A DNA stretch of 64,000 nt from Verrucomicrobiaceae bacterium. Its GTDB lineage: Bacteria > Verrucomicrobiota > Verrucomicrobiia > Verrucomicrobiales > Akkermansiaceae. Below are positions 18,076 to 28,594 of this stretch, piece after piece; positions within the stretch are counted from its first letter, which is position 1, and the number at the start of each line of letters is the position of its first letter. The stretch lies in assembly GCA_027484055.1 (NCBI GenBank), contig JAIXQH010000044.1:62001-126000 (forward strand), written 5' to 3'. The notes under the pieces were generated by a model that was not told where the DNA came from, did not search any database, and saw only the letters and a list, made by a program, of their open reading frames with translations. The position numbers were made by a program, and so were the translations under genes.

Positions 18076-18955
18076 GATTTTAAATTAGGATTAGTCGTGG
18101 GAATCGGGAGGCATGGCGTGGAGGATACCATCGCCAGTATAAGATTCAGGCTGTTCACCGGTCTGCGGATAGAGTGCCGGGAAGCGTGTTCGGTAGAATG
18201 CCTTGCTGTTGAGGTAATTCGTCCGGTAGAGGGGCTCCCAATGTGAGGGTCGCCTAGGCGCTGGACCGTCATTGCCCGTGTGGGGTGAACAACTTTTTAA
18301 CCGCGCGGCCAAAGTCTACAAAAAAGGAGGGTAATGGCAAGGGGTTTCTTTAATAAAAAAGTAAATTGCTCATGAATCATTTTAAATCACCCGCTAAATA
18401 AACACAACTTACTCATAATTAAAGATATAATACGGATTAAACATTACTGATTGAGTCATGTAATAATTTTTTCGGTGTTACTCCCAAAAAATAACCTGAT
18501 CGAATGCACCTCAATCCAAATCCCGAGCCTTAATTCCCTACTTTTTGGTAGATTATTGAGCGAATGGGTAATCTGGCTTCGACGAAGCTGGCTGGTGACC
18601 GAAGCGGCATCTTAATAATTTTTCCCAATCCCCAAACGGTCACGAAGCAGCAGACCGTATCTAGGGCGACCTCATTTTGGAATGCTGAGATCATGGCCGT
18701 GGGGGGATGAATATGATTTCGCCAAAGTAGCGGCGCTTGGCCTTGCCGTTGCGAGGTTCGGGTAGATTGTGAAATGTTTTCACGCCGGACGGAAATTCTC
18801 CGGCATACTTGTCACCGAGGTCTGTTTGCGAGCCATTCGGCACGCTTAATTCAAACGGATGTTGTGGTAACTGCAAACTGGTGCAAAAATGAACTAGCCT
18901 TGGGTGGACATGCCTTAACCCTTGCCTGCCACTGAGAATTATTCAGAAATCCGGC
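18076..18955. other. 880-bp stretch without a confident gene
   Basis: Between the divergent starts at 18075 and 18956 I see no confident gene. Positions 18091-18312 (minus) can be read as 73 residues, with a protein-like portion WEPLYRTNYLNSKAFYRTRF, and 18691-18876 (minus) as 61 residues with YAGEFPSGVKTFHNLPEPRN; either could be a gene remnant. Positions about 18330-18560 are distinctly AT-rich compared with all neighbouring DNA and are the natural place for the promoter of the leftward surface cluster. No tRNA or clear terminator was seen. Confidence 0.5.
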
Positions 18956-20407
18956 ATGTTGATTTTTGAAAAGGCGCGCGAGTTGGCGATCATCCAATCA
19001 TCCGCCGCCGTGCTTGGCTGGGATCAGGAAACGTATTTGCCTCCGGCAGCAGCGGGGCATCGGGCGCAGCAATTGGCGTGGCTGTCGTCGCGCGCTCATG
19101 AAATTGCCACTTCGGAGGATTGGAAAAATGCCTTAGAATCGGCAGAAAATGAGCGAGGCCATCAGGATGCCAACCTCCGTGAACTGCGGCGTGAGTTTGA
19201 TCGGGCATCCAAAATTTCCGTGGAATTGGTGGCTCGAGACTCCATCGCGAGTTCGCTGGCCAAGCACGCATGGGCAGATGCGCGTGAACGTTCGGATTTT
19301 TCCATTTTCGCCCCTCATCTTGAGACGCTGCTCATAATCGCTCGCGAAAAAGCAGAATTGTGGGGTTATGAGGGTGAGCCTTACGACGCGCTGCTAGACG
19401 GTTATGAACGTGGCACTCCCACTGCGGCAGTGGCTAGTTTGTTCGATGCAATGTGTCCTGCCCTGAAAGAACTCGCTGCACGCGCGGTGGAAATTTCCGC
19501 TCTGCAGTCGCCCAGCTTGCCACCCGGCCCCTTCCCTGTTGAGGCGCAGAAGAAGTTCAATGCGGAGGTCGCCGCCGCCATCGGCTTCGACTTCGAAGCT
19601 GGGCGCATCGATACGACGACGCATCCATTCTGCACCACCCTCGGCCCGCGCGATGTGCGACTGACGACGCGCTACATGGAAGCGGATTTCACATCATCCC
19701 TCTTCGGGGTGCTCCATGAGACTGGACATGGCCTCTACGAACTCGGCCTTCCAGAAGCAGATTTTGGCCTACCATCTGGCAGCGCGGCATCACTCGGCAT
19801 CCATGAATCCCAGTCGCGGCTTTGGGAAAATCATGTCGGGCGGTCGCGGATTTTCTGGGAAAAATGGTATCCCACCGCTCAGGAATACTTTCCTCAACTA
19901 CGGGACTTCCCGTTGGAACAGCTTCTCCGTTACTTATGGCGTGCCGAATTTTCCCCAATCCGCGTAGAGGCAGATGAGGCGACGTACGATTTACACATCT
20001 TGCTGCGCTTTGAAATAGAACGCCAAATGGTGAACGGCACGCTCGCCGTGAAGGATGTCCCGGCAGCTTGGAATGAACGATTTCGTGAGCTCTTCGGATT
20101 CGTGCCGAAGGATGACCGGCATGGCTGCCTCCAAGACATCCATTGGTCTATGGGAGGCCTCGGCTATTTTGCCACGTACACCCTTGGCAATATCAACTCA
20201 GCCCAGCTTTACGCTGCGGCACAAAAAGATGAAGCCGTCGCGCAAGGAATTCAACAGGCGGATTACTTGCCACTTCTCGGATGGCTCCGGAAATCCGTAC
20301 ACGCTCATGGCGCATCCATGGATCCCGCTGAGTTAATCCGCCATGCGACCGGCAGCGCCCCGACGACTGAGGCCTACCTCGCCCATCTCACCTCCAGATA
20401 TCTATGA
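18956..20407 (+). CDS. M32 family metallocarboxypeptidase (Taq-type)
   Basis: A 483-residue protein of normal M32 length. The N-terminal helix AVLGWDQETYLPPAAAGHRA is a family hallmark. The zinc site HETGHG lies at residues 254-259 within VLHETGHGLYELG, followed by the GIHESQSRLWEN segment typical of the family and a C-terminal motif GCLQDIHWSMGGLGYFATYTLG. It is a cytosolic Zn-dependent carboxypeptidase that removes C-terminal residues from peptides. The stop codon overlaps the start of tmk by 4 bp (ATGA), so the two are translationally coupled. Confidence 0.93.
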   Translation: MLIFEKARELAIIQSSAAVLGWDQETYLPPAAAGHRAQQLAWLSSRAHEIATSEDWKNALESAENERGHQDANLRELRREFDRASKISVELVARDSIASSLAKHAWADARERSDFSIFAPHLETLLIIAREKAELWGYEGEPYDALLDGYERGTPTAAVASLFDAMCPALKELAARAVEISALQSPSLPPGPFPVEAQKKFNAEVAAAIGFDFEAGRIDTTTHPFCTTLGPRDVRLTTRYMEADFTSSLFGVLHETGHGLYELGLPEADFGLPSGSAASLGIHESQSRLWENHVGRSRIFWEKWYPTAQEYFPQLRDFPLEQLLRYLWRAEFSPIRVEADEATYDLHILLRFEIERQMVNGTLAVKDVPAAWNERFRELFGFVPKDDRHGCLQDIHWSMGGLGYFATYTLGNINSAQLYAAAQKDEAVAQGIQQADYLPLLGWLRKSVHAHGASMDPAELIRHATGSAPTTEAYLAHLTSRYL

Positions 20408-21000
20408 GCACCAAGGGATTTTTCATCGTCATCGAAGGCATCGACGGCACCGGTAAATCCACACAAGCCAGACGCCTCGGAGACTGGCTAGTTTCACGAG
20501 GCCGGGAAGTCGTGCTGAGTCGCGAACCAACTGACGGCCCATGGGGCACCAAGCTCCGCGAATCCGCTGCGACAGGCAGACTCTCACCCGAGGCTGAGCT
20601 TGAGTATTTCCTCAAAGATCGCCGCCAGCATGTCGAAGAATTAATCGCTCCCTCCTTGGCCGCTGGGAAAGTCGTGATCTTAGATCGCTACTATTTTTCA
20701 ACGATGGCCTACCAAGGCGCACGTGGCATCGACCCGCAGGAAATCCGCCGTAAAAATGAAGCCTTTGCCCCGCAGCCAGATTTACTGCTCATCATCGACC
20801 TCGATGTCGATTCCGCGCTAACCCGCATCGGGGCAAGGGGCGATACGGCAAACGAATTTGAAAAACGCGAAAATCTCGAACGCTGCCGGGAAATCTTCCT
20901 TTCCCTCGGTGAAGAACCTTTTGCTCGCGTGGTCCCTAGTCACGGCACTCTGGATGAAGTCGCGTCCGAGCTCAGAAAGGTCGTCTCAGAAATGATTTGA
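20404..21000 (+). CDS. tmk: Thymidylate kinase
   Basis: A 198-residue enzyme that phosphorylates dTMP to dTDP with ATP in the cytosol. The P-loop GIDGTGKST is at residues 12-20, the dTMP-binding Arg is in LSREPTDGP (about 38-46), and the DRYYFSTMAYQGARG motif starts at Asp94. A lid segment with GARGDTANEFEKRENLER follows. The length is normal. The start overlaps the M32 peptidase stop by 4 bp. secA follows after about 150 bp. Confidence 0.95.
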   Translation: MSTKGFFIVIEGIDGTGKSTQARRLGDWLVSRGREVVLSREPTDGPWGTKLRESAATGRLSPEAELEYFLKDRRQHVEELIAPSLAAGKVVILDRYYFSTMAYQGARGIDPQEIRRKNEAFAPQPDLLLIIDLDVDSALTRIGARGDTANEFEKRENLERCREIFLSLGEEPFARVVPSHGTLDEVASELRKVVSEMI

Positions 21001-21152
21001 GCTCTAGCACCAATCCAAGAACAAGAGGTATTCCCCGCCTACGAACGGGTAATCCGCCTCACCATTCCTCCCCACCACTAGCGCTTGCAACCCCGCAAAT
21101 GCCAGTGTATTGCCTCCCTCCCGGTGGTCCAAACCACCCTACCCCATCTCAT

Positions 21153-24100
21153 ATGATCAAGTGGATTCTCCAAAAAATCGTCGGCAGCAAGAACCAGCGC
21201 GAAGTGCGCCGCATCCGCCCGACGGTGGCTCGCATTAATGAAATCGAAGAAGCCCTTCAGCGCGAACCGGTCGAGAAACTCGTTGAATTCACCCGTAAGT
21301 GGCAGGGCCACCTCGCCCGCTACCACTCGCTCAATGCCCCGGCCAAGCCGCTGATCCAGCGCATGGAGGATGCTGAACTCCGCGATGTCGCGGATGCCCT
21401 CGAATCCCGCCTCGCTCCCCTCCGCAGTGAATTCCCATCTCTCCCAGCCACGATTCTCGCCACCGCAGACTCCATCGAAGCCGCTAAGGCCGCCTTCCAT
21501 GAAATCGAGTCCGACTTCCCCCGCTCCCGCGCCAAATACCTCGAACAAATCCTCCCCGAGGCCTATGCCGTCGTCAAAAACGGCGCCCGCCGCCTCTGTG
21601 GCACCGAAATCATCGTCAACGAGCACCCAATCAAATGGGAGATGGTCCACTTCGACGTCCAGCTCGTCGGCGGCACCGCGCTCCATCGCGGCATGATCGC
21701 GGAAATGCAGACCGGTGAAGGAAAAACCCTCGTCGCCACCCTTCCCGTTTACCTCAACGCCCTCACCGGCCTCGGCGTTCACGTCGTCACCGTGAACGAC
21801 TACCTTGCCAAGCGCGACTCTGAGTGGATGGGTTCCCTTTTCCGCTTCCTCGGCCTCACCGTCGGCACCATTCAGAACCAAATGCCTCCTTGGGAACGCC
21901 GTGCCGAATACGCCTGCGACATCACCTACGGCACCAATGCCGAGTTCGGCTTCGACTACCTCCGCGACAACGGCATGGCCTCCACCAAGGACGAGCAAGT
22001 CCAGCGCGGCCACTACCTCGCCATCATCGACGAAGTGGACTCCATCCTCATCGACGAAGCACGCACCCCGCTCATCATTTCCGGCCCCTCCAGCCAGTCC
22101 TCTCACCAGTTCGACAAATACAAGCCCCTCGTCGAGCAACTCGTCAAACGCCAGACCGAGCTCTGCAACAACCTCGCCGCAGAAGGTAAAAAACTCCTCG
22201 ACGCCGGCGACAGCGTCGGCGCTGGGCGTGCCCTCTTCAAAGTCAAACTCGGCCAGCCCCGGAACCGCCAGCTCATGCGCTTCATGGAAGAGCCAGAAAT
22301 GCGCCGTCTCCTCGAAAAAGCCGAACTCTCCTTCCACCAAGACGCGCAGAAAAAAGACCTCTTCGACCTCAAGGAAGAACTCTATTTCATCATCGACGAA
22401 AAAGGCCACGACTCCGACCTCATGGAAATGGGCCGTGAATTCCTCGCACCCGGCGATCCAGAATCCTTCACCCTCCCCGACCTCGGCACTCTCTACGCTG
22501 ACATCGACACCGACCGCAGCCTCACCGACGAGCAGAAAATTGCTGCCAAAGACGCGCTCCAAGTCCGCATGGACCTCCAAGCCGAGAAGATCCACAACAT
22601 TTCCCAGCTCCTCAAGGCCTACTGCGTCTTTGAAAAGGACGTGCAGTATGTGGTGAAGGACAACAAAGTCATCATCGTGGACGAAAATACCGGCCGCGAA
22701 ATGCCCGGTCGCCGTTGGTCAGACGGACTCCACCAAGCCGTCGAAGCCAAGGAAGGCGTGGAGATCGAGAAGGAGACTCAGACCTTCGCCACCATCACCA
22801 TTCAGAACTACTTCCGCCTCTACCAGAAACTCGCTGGCATGACCGGCACCGCCGAGACTGAGGCCGCCGAGTTTCATGACATCTATCGCCTCGACGTCTT
22901 ACCCATCCCGACGAACACCAAGAACATCCGGATCGACGACAACGACCAAGTCTTCAAAACCCGCCGGGAAAAGTTCAACGCCGTCATCGCCCGCATCGAA
23001 GAAGCCCATGGCAAAGGCCAGCCCGTGCTCGTCGGCACCGCTTCCGTCGAGTCCTCCGAGACCCTCGCCCGCATGCTCAAGCGCGCGAAAATCCCTCACT
23101 CTGTTCTCAACGCCAAGTTCCACGCTCAAGAAGCGGAAATCGTTTCCAACGCCGGCCAGCTTGGTGCCGTCACCGTTTCCACCAACATGGCTGGCCGCGG
23201 AACGGACATTAAACTTGCCCCCGGAGTCCCTGAAGTCGGCGGGCTATTCGTCATCGGTACCGAGCGTCACCAATCCCGCCGGATCGACCGTCAGCTCCGT
23301 GGCCGTTGCTCGCGCCAAGGCGATCCCGGCCGCTCACAGTTCTTCATTTCCTTCGAAGACGACCTCATGCGGAATTTCGCCGCCGCCGATAAAATGACCG
23401 CCATGATGGAGCGCTTTGGCATGAAAGAAGGCGAAGCCCTCGAACATTCTTGGCTCAACCGCTCCGTAGAAACGGCCCAAAAGCGCGTCGAACAACGTGA
23501 CTACACCGGCCGCAAGCGCGTGCTCGACTTCGACGACGTCATGAACATGCAGCGCGAAGTCGTTTACGGCTACCGCAACGAAGTCCTCACCACCGAAGTG
23601 CCGCGTGACCTCGTCAATGAAATCATCGACGAGACCATCCCCGCCAAAGTTCACGAATACCTTGCTGACCGGGATCAAAACACGCCCGACTACAACGAAC
23701 TCCTCCACTGGGTCAACGCCACCCTCCCTGTGAGCGTCACGCCTGAAGATTTCCTCAACAGCCAAAACGAAGAGGCCATCTCCGCCATGCTGGTGGACAA
23801 GGTCAAAGACGCCTACCAAGCCCGTGTCGGTGATCTGCCCATGGAAGTGCTCGACCAAGAAGAGCGCCGCATGGTCCTCGTCGCCATCGACAAACAATGG
23901 CAGGCCCACCTTTACAACATGGACGCCCTCCGCGAAGGAGTCGGCCTGCGTGCTCAGGGTCAGAAAGATCCACTCATCGAGTATAAAAACGAGGCTTACA
24001 ACCTCTTCGTCACCTTGATGGATTCCATCAAGCAAGAAGCCCTCCAGAACCTGTTCCGCTCAGCGGCCAATCTCGAAGCCTTCCTCCGCCAGCTCCACAG

Positions 24101-24326
24101 TGCGCCGCAGCAACTCCACGGCGGAGAAGCCGCGATCACTGAAGAAAACATCGCTAGCTCAGGCAACTTGGCCGCTGGTGCTCTACCCTCACCCGAAGGC
24201 AGCACCCTCAAGCTGAATCTCCCGAAACGGAAACCCAGCTTCGCCATCGAAAGCTCCGGCCGCAACGCCGCCTGCCCATGTGGCTCTGGGAAAAAATTCA
24301 AGCAGTGCTGCGGCAAAGAAGGATAA
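21153..24326 (+). CDS. secA: Protein translocase ATPase SecA
   Basis: A 1,057-residue motor of the Sec pathway. The frame is open upstream to 20997, but those residues are low-complexity; the ATG at 21153 gives the expected start MIKWILQKIVGSKNQREVRR. Walker A (MQTGEGKT) is near residue 187, Walker B with DEVDSILIDEARTPLIISG near 292, and the helicase motifs TNMAGRGTDIKL and DRQLRGRCSRQGDPG follow. A long insertion after the DEAD-like part (about residues 310-500) makes it larger than E. coli SecA, as in Bacteroidota and Verrucomicrobiota. The C-terminus is an SEC-C zinc motif, CPCGSGKKFKQCC. A short hairpin (GGTGGT/ACCACC, 21123-21138) lies just before the start. Confidence 0.96.
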   Translation: MIKWILQKIVGSKNQREVRRIRPTVARINEIEEALQREPVEKLVEFTRKWQGHLARYHSLNAPAKPLIQRMEDAELRDVADALESRLAPLRSEFPSLPATILATADSIEAAKAAFHEIESDFPRSRAKYLEQILPEAYAVVKNGARRLCGTEIIVNEHPIKWEMVHFDVQLVGGTALHRGMIAEMQTGEGKTLVATLPVYLNALTGLGVHVVTVNDYLAKRDSEWMGSLFRFLGLTVGTIQNQMPPWERRAEYACDITYGTNAEFGFDYLRDNGMASTKDEQVQRGHYLAIIDEVDSILIDEARTPLIISGPSSQSSHQFDKYKPLVEQLVKRQTELCNNLAAEGKKLLDAGDSVGAGRALFKVKLGQPRNRQLMRFMEEPEMRRLLEKAELSFHQDAQKKDLFDLKEELYFIIDEKGHDSDLMEMGREFLAPGDPESFTLPDLGTLYADIDTDRSLTDEQKIAAKDALQVRMDLQAEKIHNISQLLKAYCVFEKDVQYVVKDNKVIIVDENTGREMPGRRWSDGLHQAVEAKEGVEIEKETQTFATITIQNYFRLYQKLAGMTGTAETEAAEFHDIYRLDVLPIPTNTKNIRIDDNDQVFKTRREKFNAVIARIEEAHGKGQPVLVGTASVESSETLARMLKRAKIPHSVLNAKFHAQEAEIVSNAGQLGAVTVSTNMAGRGTDIKLAPGVPEVGGLFVIGTERHQSRRIDRQLRGRCSRQGDPGRSQFFISFEDDLMRNFAAADKMTAMMERFGMKEGEALEHSWLNRSVETAQKRVEQRDYTGRKRVLDFDDVMNMQREVVYGYRNEVLTTEVPRDLVNEIIDETIPAKVHEYLADRDQNTPDYNELLHWVNATLPVSVTPEDFLNSQNEEAISAMLVDKVKDAYQARVGDLPMEVLDQEERRMVLVAIDKQWQAHLYNMDALREGVGLRAQGQKDPLIEYKNEAYNLFVTLMDSIKQEALQNLFRSAANLEAFLRQLHSAPQQLHGGEAAITEENIASSGNLAAGALPSPEGSTLKLNLPKRKPSFAIESSGRNAACPCGSGKKFKQCCGKEG

Positions 24327-24377
24327 GCCTCGCCTCTGCGCGCTGGGTCCCTGGCCTTGACTGGCAAAAACAACCCG

Positions 24378-25193
24378 ATGATGGAGGATTTCAGCACCAG
24401 CTTGGCCCCCCACGGGCAGCATGATCCGGCTTCAGCCAGCCGGGTGGCGGATCTGCTGTTGGAAATCGGCTCGACGCTTCTGGTCTCGGGCGCACACTGC
24501 GGTCGCATCAGCCGGAACCTAGAGCGCGTAGCGGAGCGTTGGGGCTATCACATGGAGCTTTTCATCACCTTCACCGGCTTGATGGTTTCCATCAAAAACA
24601 TCGCCCGCCCGGAAGAACAAGTCGCCCGCTTCCGCCGTTGTCCGCTGCATGGGGTGCATTTCGGGATTCTCACGGAGATCAGCCTGCTGACGTGGAAGAT
24701 TGCGGAGGAAACCCTGACGATTGACGAAGCCGAAAAGCGGTTTGCAGTCATCAAGCAGACATCGCCTTACCCCCGCTGGGCCATCTTGCTGGGAGTGGGT
24801 TTCGCCTGCGCCTATCTTTGCATTCTTGGCGGCGGGGATTGGGCGAATGGAGGCATGGCATTCATGGCCGCAGTATCGGGAATGATCGTGCGCCAGGAAT
24901 TCTTGAAACAGCGGTTCAATCCGATGATCGCCTTCATTCTCGCGGCATTCACCACGGGGCTCATTGCCGGCCTAGACATGATTTATCAGATCGGGGCATC
25001 TCCCGAGAAAACCCTCGCGACTTCGGTGCTCTACTTGATTCCCGGGGTGCAATTGATCAACTGCGTGATTGATCTCATCGAAGGCCACATTCCCACCGCC
25101 ATCGCCCGGGGCGTCTTTGCAGGATTCACCCTGCTCTGCATCGCCGTGGGACTAGCCCTTGGCATCCTGCTTCTCGGAATCCAGCATTTTTAA
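24378..25193 (+). CDS. Threonine/serine exporter, large subunit (YjjP/ThrE N-domain)
   Basis: A 271-residue inner-membrane protein; the ATG at 24378 is chosen over an in-frame TTG at 24357. The cytoplasmic N-terminal domain (about 1-120) has the family pattern GSTLLVSGAHCGRISRNLER and MELFITFTGLMVSI. About five membrane helices follow, with YLIPGVQLINCVIDLIEGHI near the end, a conserved DUF1212 motif. With the next gene (4 bp downstream) it makes the two-part version of the ThrE exporter family. Substrate specificity (Thr, Ser, or other small molecules) is inferred from the family. Confidence 0.88.
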   Translation: MMEDFSTSLAPHGQHDPASASRVADLLLEIGSTLLVSGAHCGRISRNLERVAERWGYHMELFITFTGLMVSIKNIARPEEQVARFRRCPLHGVHFGILTEISLLTWKIAEETLTIDEAEKRFAVIKQTSPYPRWAILLGVGFACAYLCILGGGDWANGGMAFMAAVSGMIVRQEFLKQRFNPMIAFILAAFTTGLIAGLDMIYQIGASPEKTLATSVLYLIPGVQLINCVIDLIEGHIPTAIARGVFAGFTLLCIAVGLALGILLLGIQHF

Positions 25194-25197
25194 CGTC

Positions 25198-25689
25198 ATG
25201 TCATATTTCCTCATGATCCTCAGGGACGCATCCATGGCCTTCATGGTCGCGGTGGGCTTTGCGGTCCTTCTCAACACGCCACGGCGGGTGCTCTGGGTGG
25301 CGGGCGTCTTGGGCGGACTCGGCCACACGCTTCGCTTTGTGCTGGTTCACCACCAGATCGGTCTGATTCCCGCGACTCTCGTGGCAGCGACCGGCATCGG
25401 ACTACTGGGCATTGTTTTTTCACACCGTGTCCACACGCCACCGGTCGTCTTCACCATGCCGGCCTGTATCACCATGTTCCCTGGACTTTACGCCTACCGG
25501 GCCATGCTGGGATGCATCCGGATCACGGATCTGGAAATGCTAAAAAAGGAGCCAGTGATCGTTTCCATGACGGTCCACTATTTTGTCATTACCGCCTCGC
25601 TGTTGTTCGCCCTAGGGATTGGGATTTGCAGTGGCGCGTTGCTGTTTCGGAAAAGAAGTCCCAAGTCGATCTTCCGGCAGATTTTTTGA
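25198..25689 (+). CDS. Threonine/serine exporter, small subunit (YjjB/ThrE C-domain)
   Basis: A 163-residue protein with four to five membrane helices (about 10-27, 32-52, 58-75, 83-102, 120-145). FAVLLNTPRRVLWVAGVLGG and PACITMFPGLYAYRAMLG fit the ThrE_2/DUF3815 family. The ATG at 25198 lies 4 bp after the YjjP stop, so the pair is one operon. The two halves together resemble a single full-length ThrE carrier. The gene ends convergently with rpsD. Confidence 0.86.
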   Translation: MSYFLMILRDASMAFMVAVGFAVLLNTPRRVLWVAGVLGGLGHTLRFVLVHHQIGLIPATLVAATGIGLLGIVFSHRVHTPPVVFTMPACITMFPGLYAYRAMLGCIRITDLEMLKKEPVIVSMTVHYFVITASLLFALGIGICSGALLFRKRSPKSIFRQIF

Positions 25690-25727
25690 TCGATCAATAC
25701 GGGCGGAACCTCGTTTCCAAGCCACAC

Positions 25728-25758
25728 AAAAAACGCCCAGACTTGCGTCTGGACGTTT
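25728..25758 (-). terminator. Terminator of the rpsM-rpsK-rpsD operon
   Basis: A 12-bp stem (AAACGYCCAGAC with one G-T pair) around a TTGC loop lies between the convergent rpsD and yjjB-like genes. Read on the minus strand, the second arm runs into GCGTTTTTTGTG, a T tract expected of an intrinsic terminator for rpsD. On the plus strand there is no T run, though it may also stop the exporter operon. Confidence 0.8.
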
Positions 25759-25786
25759 GTTGAAACGAATTCGGCAGTTGCCGGAA

Positions 25787-26398
25787 TTAGCGGGAGTAAA
25801 GCTCGACGATGAGTTGCTCGTTGACGAGTGGATCGATGTCCTCACGGTCAGGGATGCGCGTCACGGTTGATTCAAGCTTGTCCTTCTGAACGGTTAGCCA
25901 GTCCTTGATCGGCATGGCTTGCGTAAGATCCGTCATGCGAGTCACCAACTGCTGTGAAGAAGGCTTACCGCCGACTTTGATCACGTCACCTGGCTTCACT
26001 TGGAAACTTGCGATGTCCACCGTGCGGCCATTCACGAGGATGTGACCGTGGTTGACTGCTTGACGAGCGGCTTGACGACTGTTGGCGAAACCGGAGCGGT
26101 AAACGACGTTGTCGAGACGGCACTCGAGGAGTTGGAGGAGAATCACACCGGTGATACCACGGCGGCGGGAAGCCTCTTCGTAGTAACCACGGAATTGCTT
26201 TTCGAGCACACCGTATTGGAAACGAAGCTTCTGCTTTTCGCCGAGGGCGACGGAGTATTCACTCTTCTTTTTACGACCTGCACGGACACCGTGCTGACCG
26301 GGTGGGAAGTTGCGGCGTTCAAATGCCTTAGATGGGCCAAAGAGAGAGACACCGAAGCGGCGGCTGATCTTTGCGCGTGGACCTGTATAACGTGCCAT
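25787..26398 (-). CDS. rpsD: 30S ribosomal protein S4
   Basis: A 203-residue S4 of normal length. It starts MARYTGPRAKISRRFGVSLFG, has KKSEYSVALGEKQKLRFQYG, and an S4 RNA-binding domain with LECRLDNVVYRSGFANSRQA (about 88-107). S4 binds the 5' domain of 16S rRNA and often represses its own operon. It lies 24 bp after rpsK. The usual downstream rpoA and rplQ are absent; a terminator follows instead. Confidence 0.97.
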   Translation of the reverse strand: MARYTGPRAKISRRFGVSLFGPSKAFERRNFPPGQHGVRAGRKKKSEYSVALGEKQKLRFQYGVLEKQFRGYYEEASRRRGITGVILLQLLECRLDNVVYRSGFANSRQAARQAVNHGHILVNGRTVDIASFQVKPGDVIKVGGKPSSQQLVTRMTDLTQAMPIKDWLTVQKDKLESTVTRIPDREDIDPLVNEQLIVELYSR

Positions 26399-26422
26399 AG
26401 GAAAATTTCTTAAAAAGTTGGA

Positions 26423-26965
26423 TTAGACGCGGCGAGCCTTTTTAGGGCGGCAACCGTTGTGGGGGATCGGAGTCACATCGCGGATCGAGAGGATTTCAAG
26501 ACCAAGGCCTTGAACGGCACGTACGGCGGATTCACGGCCGGAGCCTGGACCCTTCACTCGCACATCCACTTCCTTGAGACCGTGTCCCATGGCTTGGCGG
26601 CAAGCATCCTGAGAAACCACCTGAGCGGCGTAGGCCGTGCTCTTGCGGGAACCCTTGAAACCCATTTTCCCGGCACTGGACCAACCAATGGCATTGCCAA
26701 GAGCATCCGTCACGCTGACGAGGGTGTTGTTGAAAGTGGCAGTCACGTGAACAATGCCGCGGGCGACATTCTTCGAGCCTTTGGCTTTGTGAATCTTGAT
26801 CTCTTCCTCACCGCCGCCGATTTCGGCGAAGATGTCGCGCTTGACTTCCTTTTTCGGCGCTTCGAGGGCGGCCGCTTCAGGAGCAGGAATGGTGGCGGGT
26901 GCTGGAGCTGCTACGGGCTCAACCGCCGGAATTTCGGCGGAATTTTGGTTGGTTTCTTCAGACAT
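26423..26965 (-). CDS. rpsK: 30S ribosomal protein S11 with N-terminal extension
   Basis: A 180-residue protein, about 50 longer than usual S11. The core (about 58-180) is canonical: [58 protein letters not shown], and the C-terminus [16 protein letters not shown]. Residues 1-57 are an Ala/Pro/Glu-rich, apparently disordered segment. There is no internal ATG near the start of the core, so the extension is probably real. It lies 17 bp after rpsM and 24 bp before rpsD. Confidence 0.95.
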   Translation of the reverse strand: MSEETNQNSAEIPAVEPVAAPAPATIPAPEAAALEAPKKEVKRDIFAEIGGGEEEIKIHKAKGSKNVARGIVHVTATFNNTLVSVTDALGNAIGWSSAGKMGFKGSRKSTAYAAQVVSQDACRQAMGHGLKEVDVRVKGPGSGRESAVRAVQGLGLEILSIRDVTPIPHNGCRPKKARRV

Positions 26966-26982
26966 GAATGATTACGGAAAAA

Positions 26983-27351
26983 TTACTTTTTAACGCCGAC
27001 CGTCTTTTTCTTACCCTTACGAGTCCGAGCGTTGGTGCGGGTGCGTTGGCCACGCACGGGCAAGCCGCGCTTGTGGCGGATGCCACGGTAGCAATTGATG
27101 GAGGTCAGGCGCTTGAGCTGCGATTGGCGCTCACGGCGAAGATCACCTTCTACGATGATGGACTCGGAAGTGATGACTTGGGCGATGCGGACCAATTGAT
27201 CCTCGCTAAGTTGTCCGGTGCGGATGTTTGGGTCGATCCCTGCGTGTTCAAGGATCTTTGCCGCCGTTGGGCGACCGATGCCAAACATGTAGGGCAGAGA
27301 AGCTTCGATGCGCTTCTCATTGGGGATTTCAATGCCTAGGATACGTGCCAT
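26983..27351 (-). CDS. rpsM: 30S ribosomal protein S13
   Basis: A 122-residue S13 of normal length: [20 protein letters not shown] at the start, helix-two-turn-helix region, and the basic C-terminal tail with [20 protein letters not shown]. It contacts 16S rRNA in the head of the 30S subunit. It is the first gene of a three-gene operon; its promoter should lie in the 207 bp before the divergent moxR gene. Confidence 0.97.
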   Translation of the reverse strand: MARILGIEIPNEKRIEASLPYMFGIGRPTAAKILEHAGIDPNIRTGQLSEDQLVRIAQVITSESIIVEGDLRRERQSQLKRLTSINCYRGIRHKRGLPVRGQRTRTNARTRKGKKKTVGVKK

Positions 27352-27558
27352 AATGTGCGTGATTTCGCGTGACCCCGAGTGGTGTTCAGACGACTCCGAA
27401 CCCTTCGCGGGGCGGGTGATTTACCAGACCGCCGGATGCTGGCAAGCCGTAAATGGAAATTTTCTTCGATTTACTTAGATTTATCAGCGTATCTAGCCGA
27501 GATCCCGTCTCGACAAAAGAAGACCGTCTCCTAGCTTCGAGCCACTTACCTCCAACTC

Positions 27559-28581
<1,023 letters not shown>

Positions 28582-28594
28582 GATTCCAGAGACC

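Noticed and set aside
20997-21152. N-terminal extension of SecA by 52 residues
   Set aside because: The residues are low-complexity and not SecA-like; the ATG at 21153 gives the conserved start.
21078-22595. Long minus-strand frame of 505 codons
   Set aside because: It is antisense to secA and its Val/Glu/Phe/Gly/Asp-rich composition is the usual mirror of GC-rich coding DNA.
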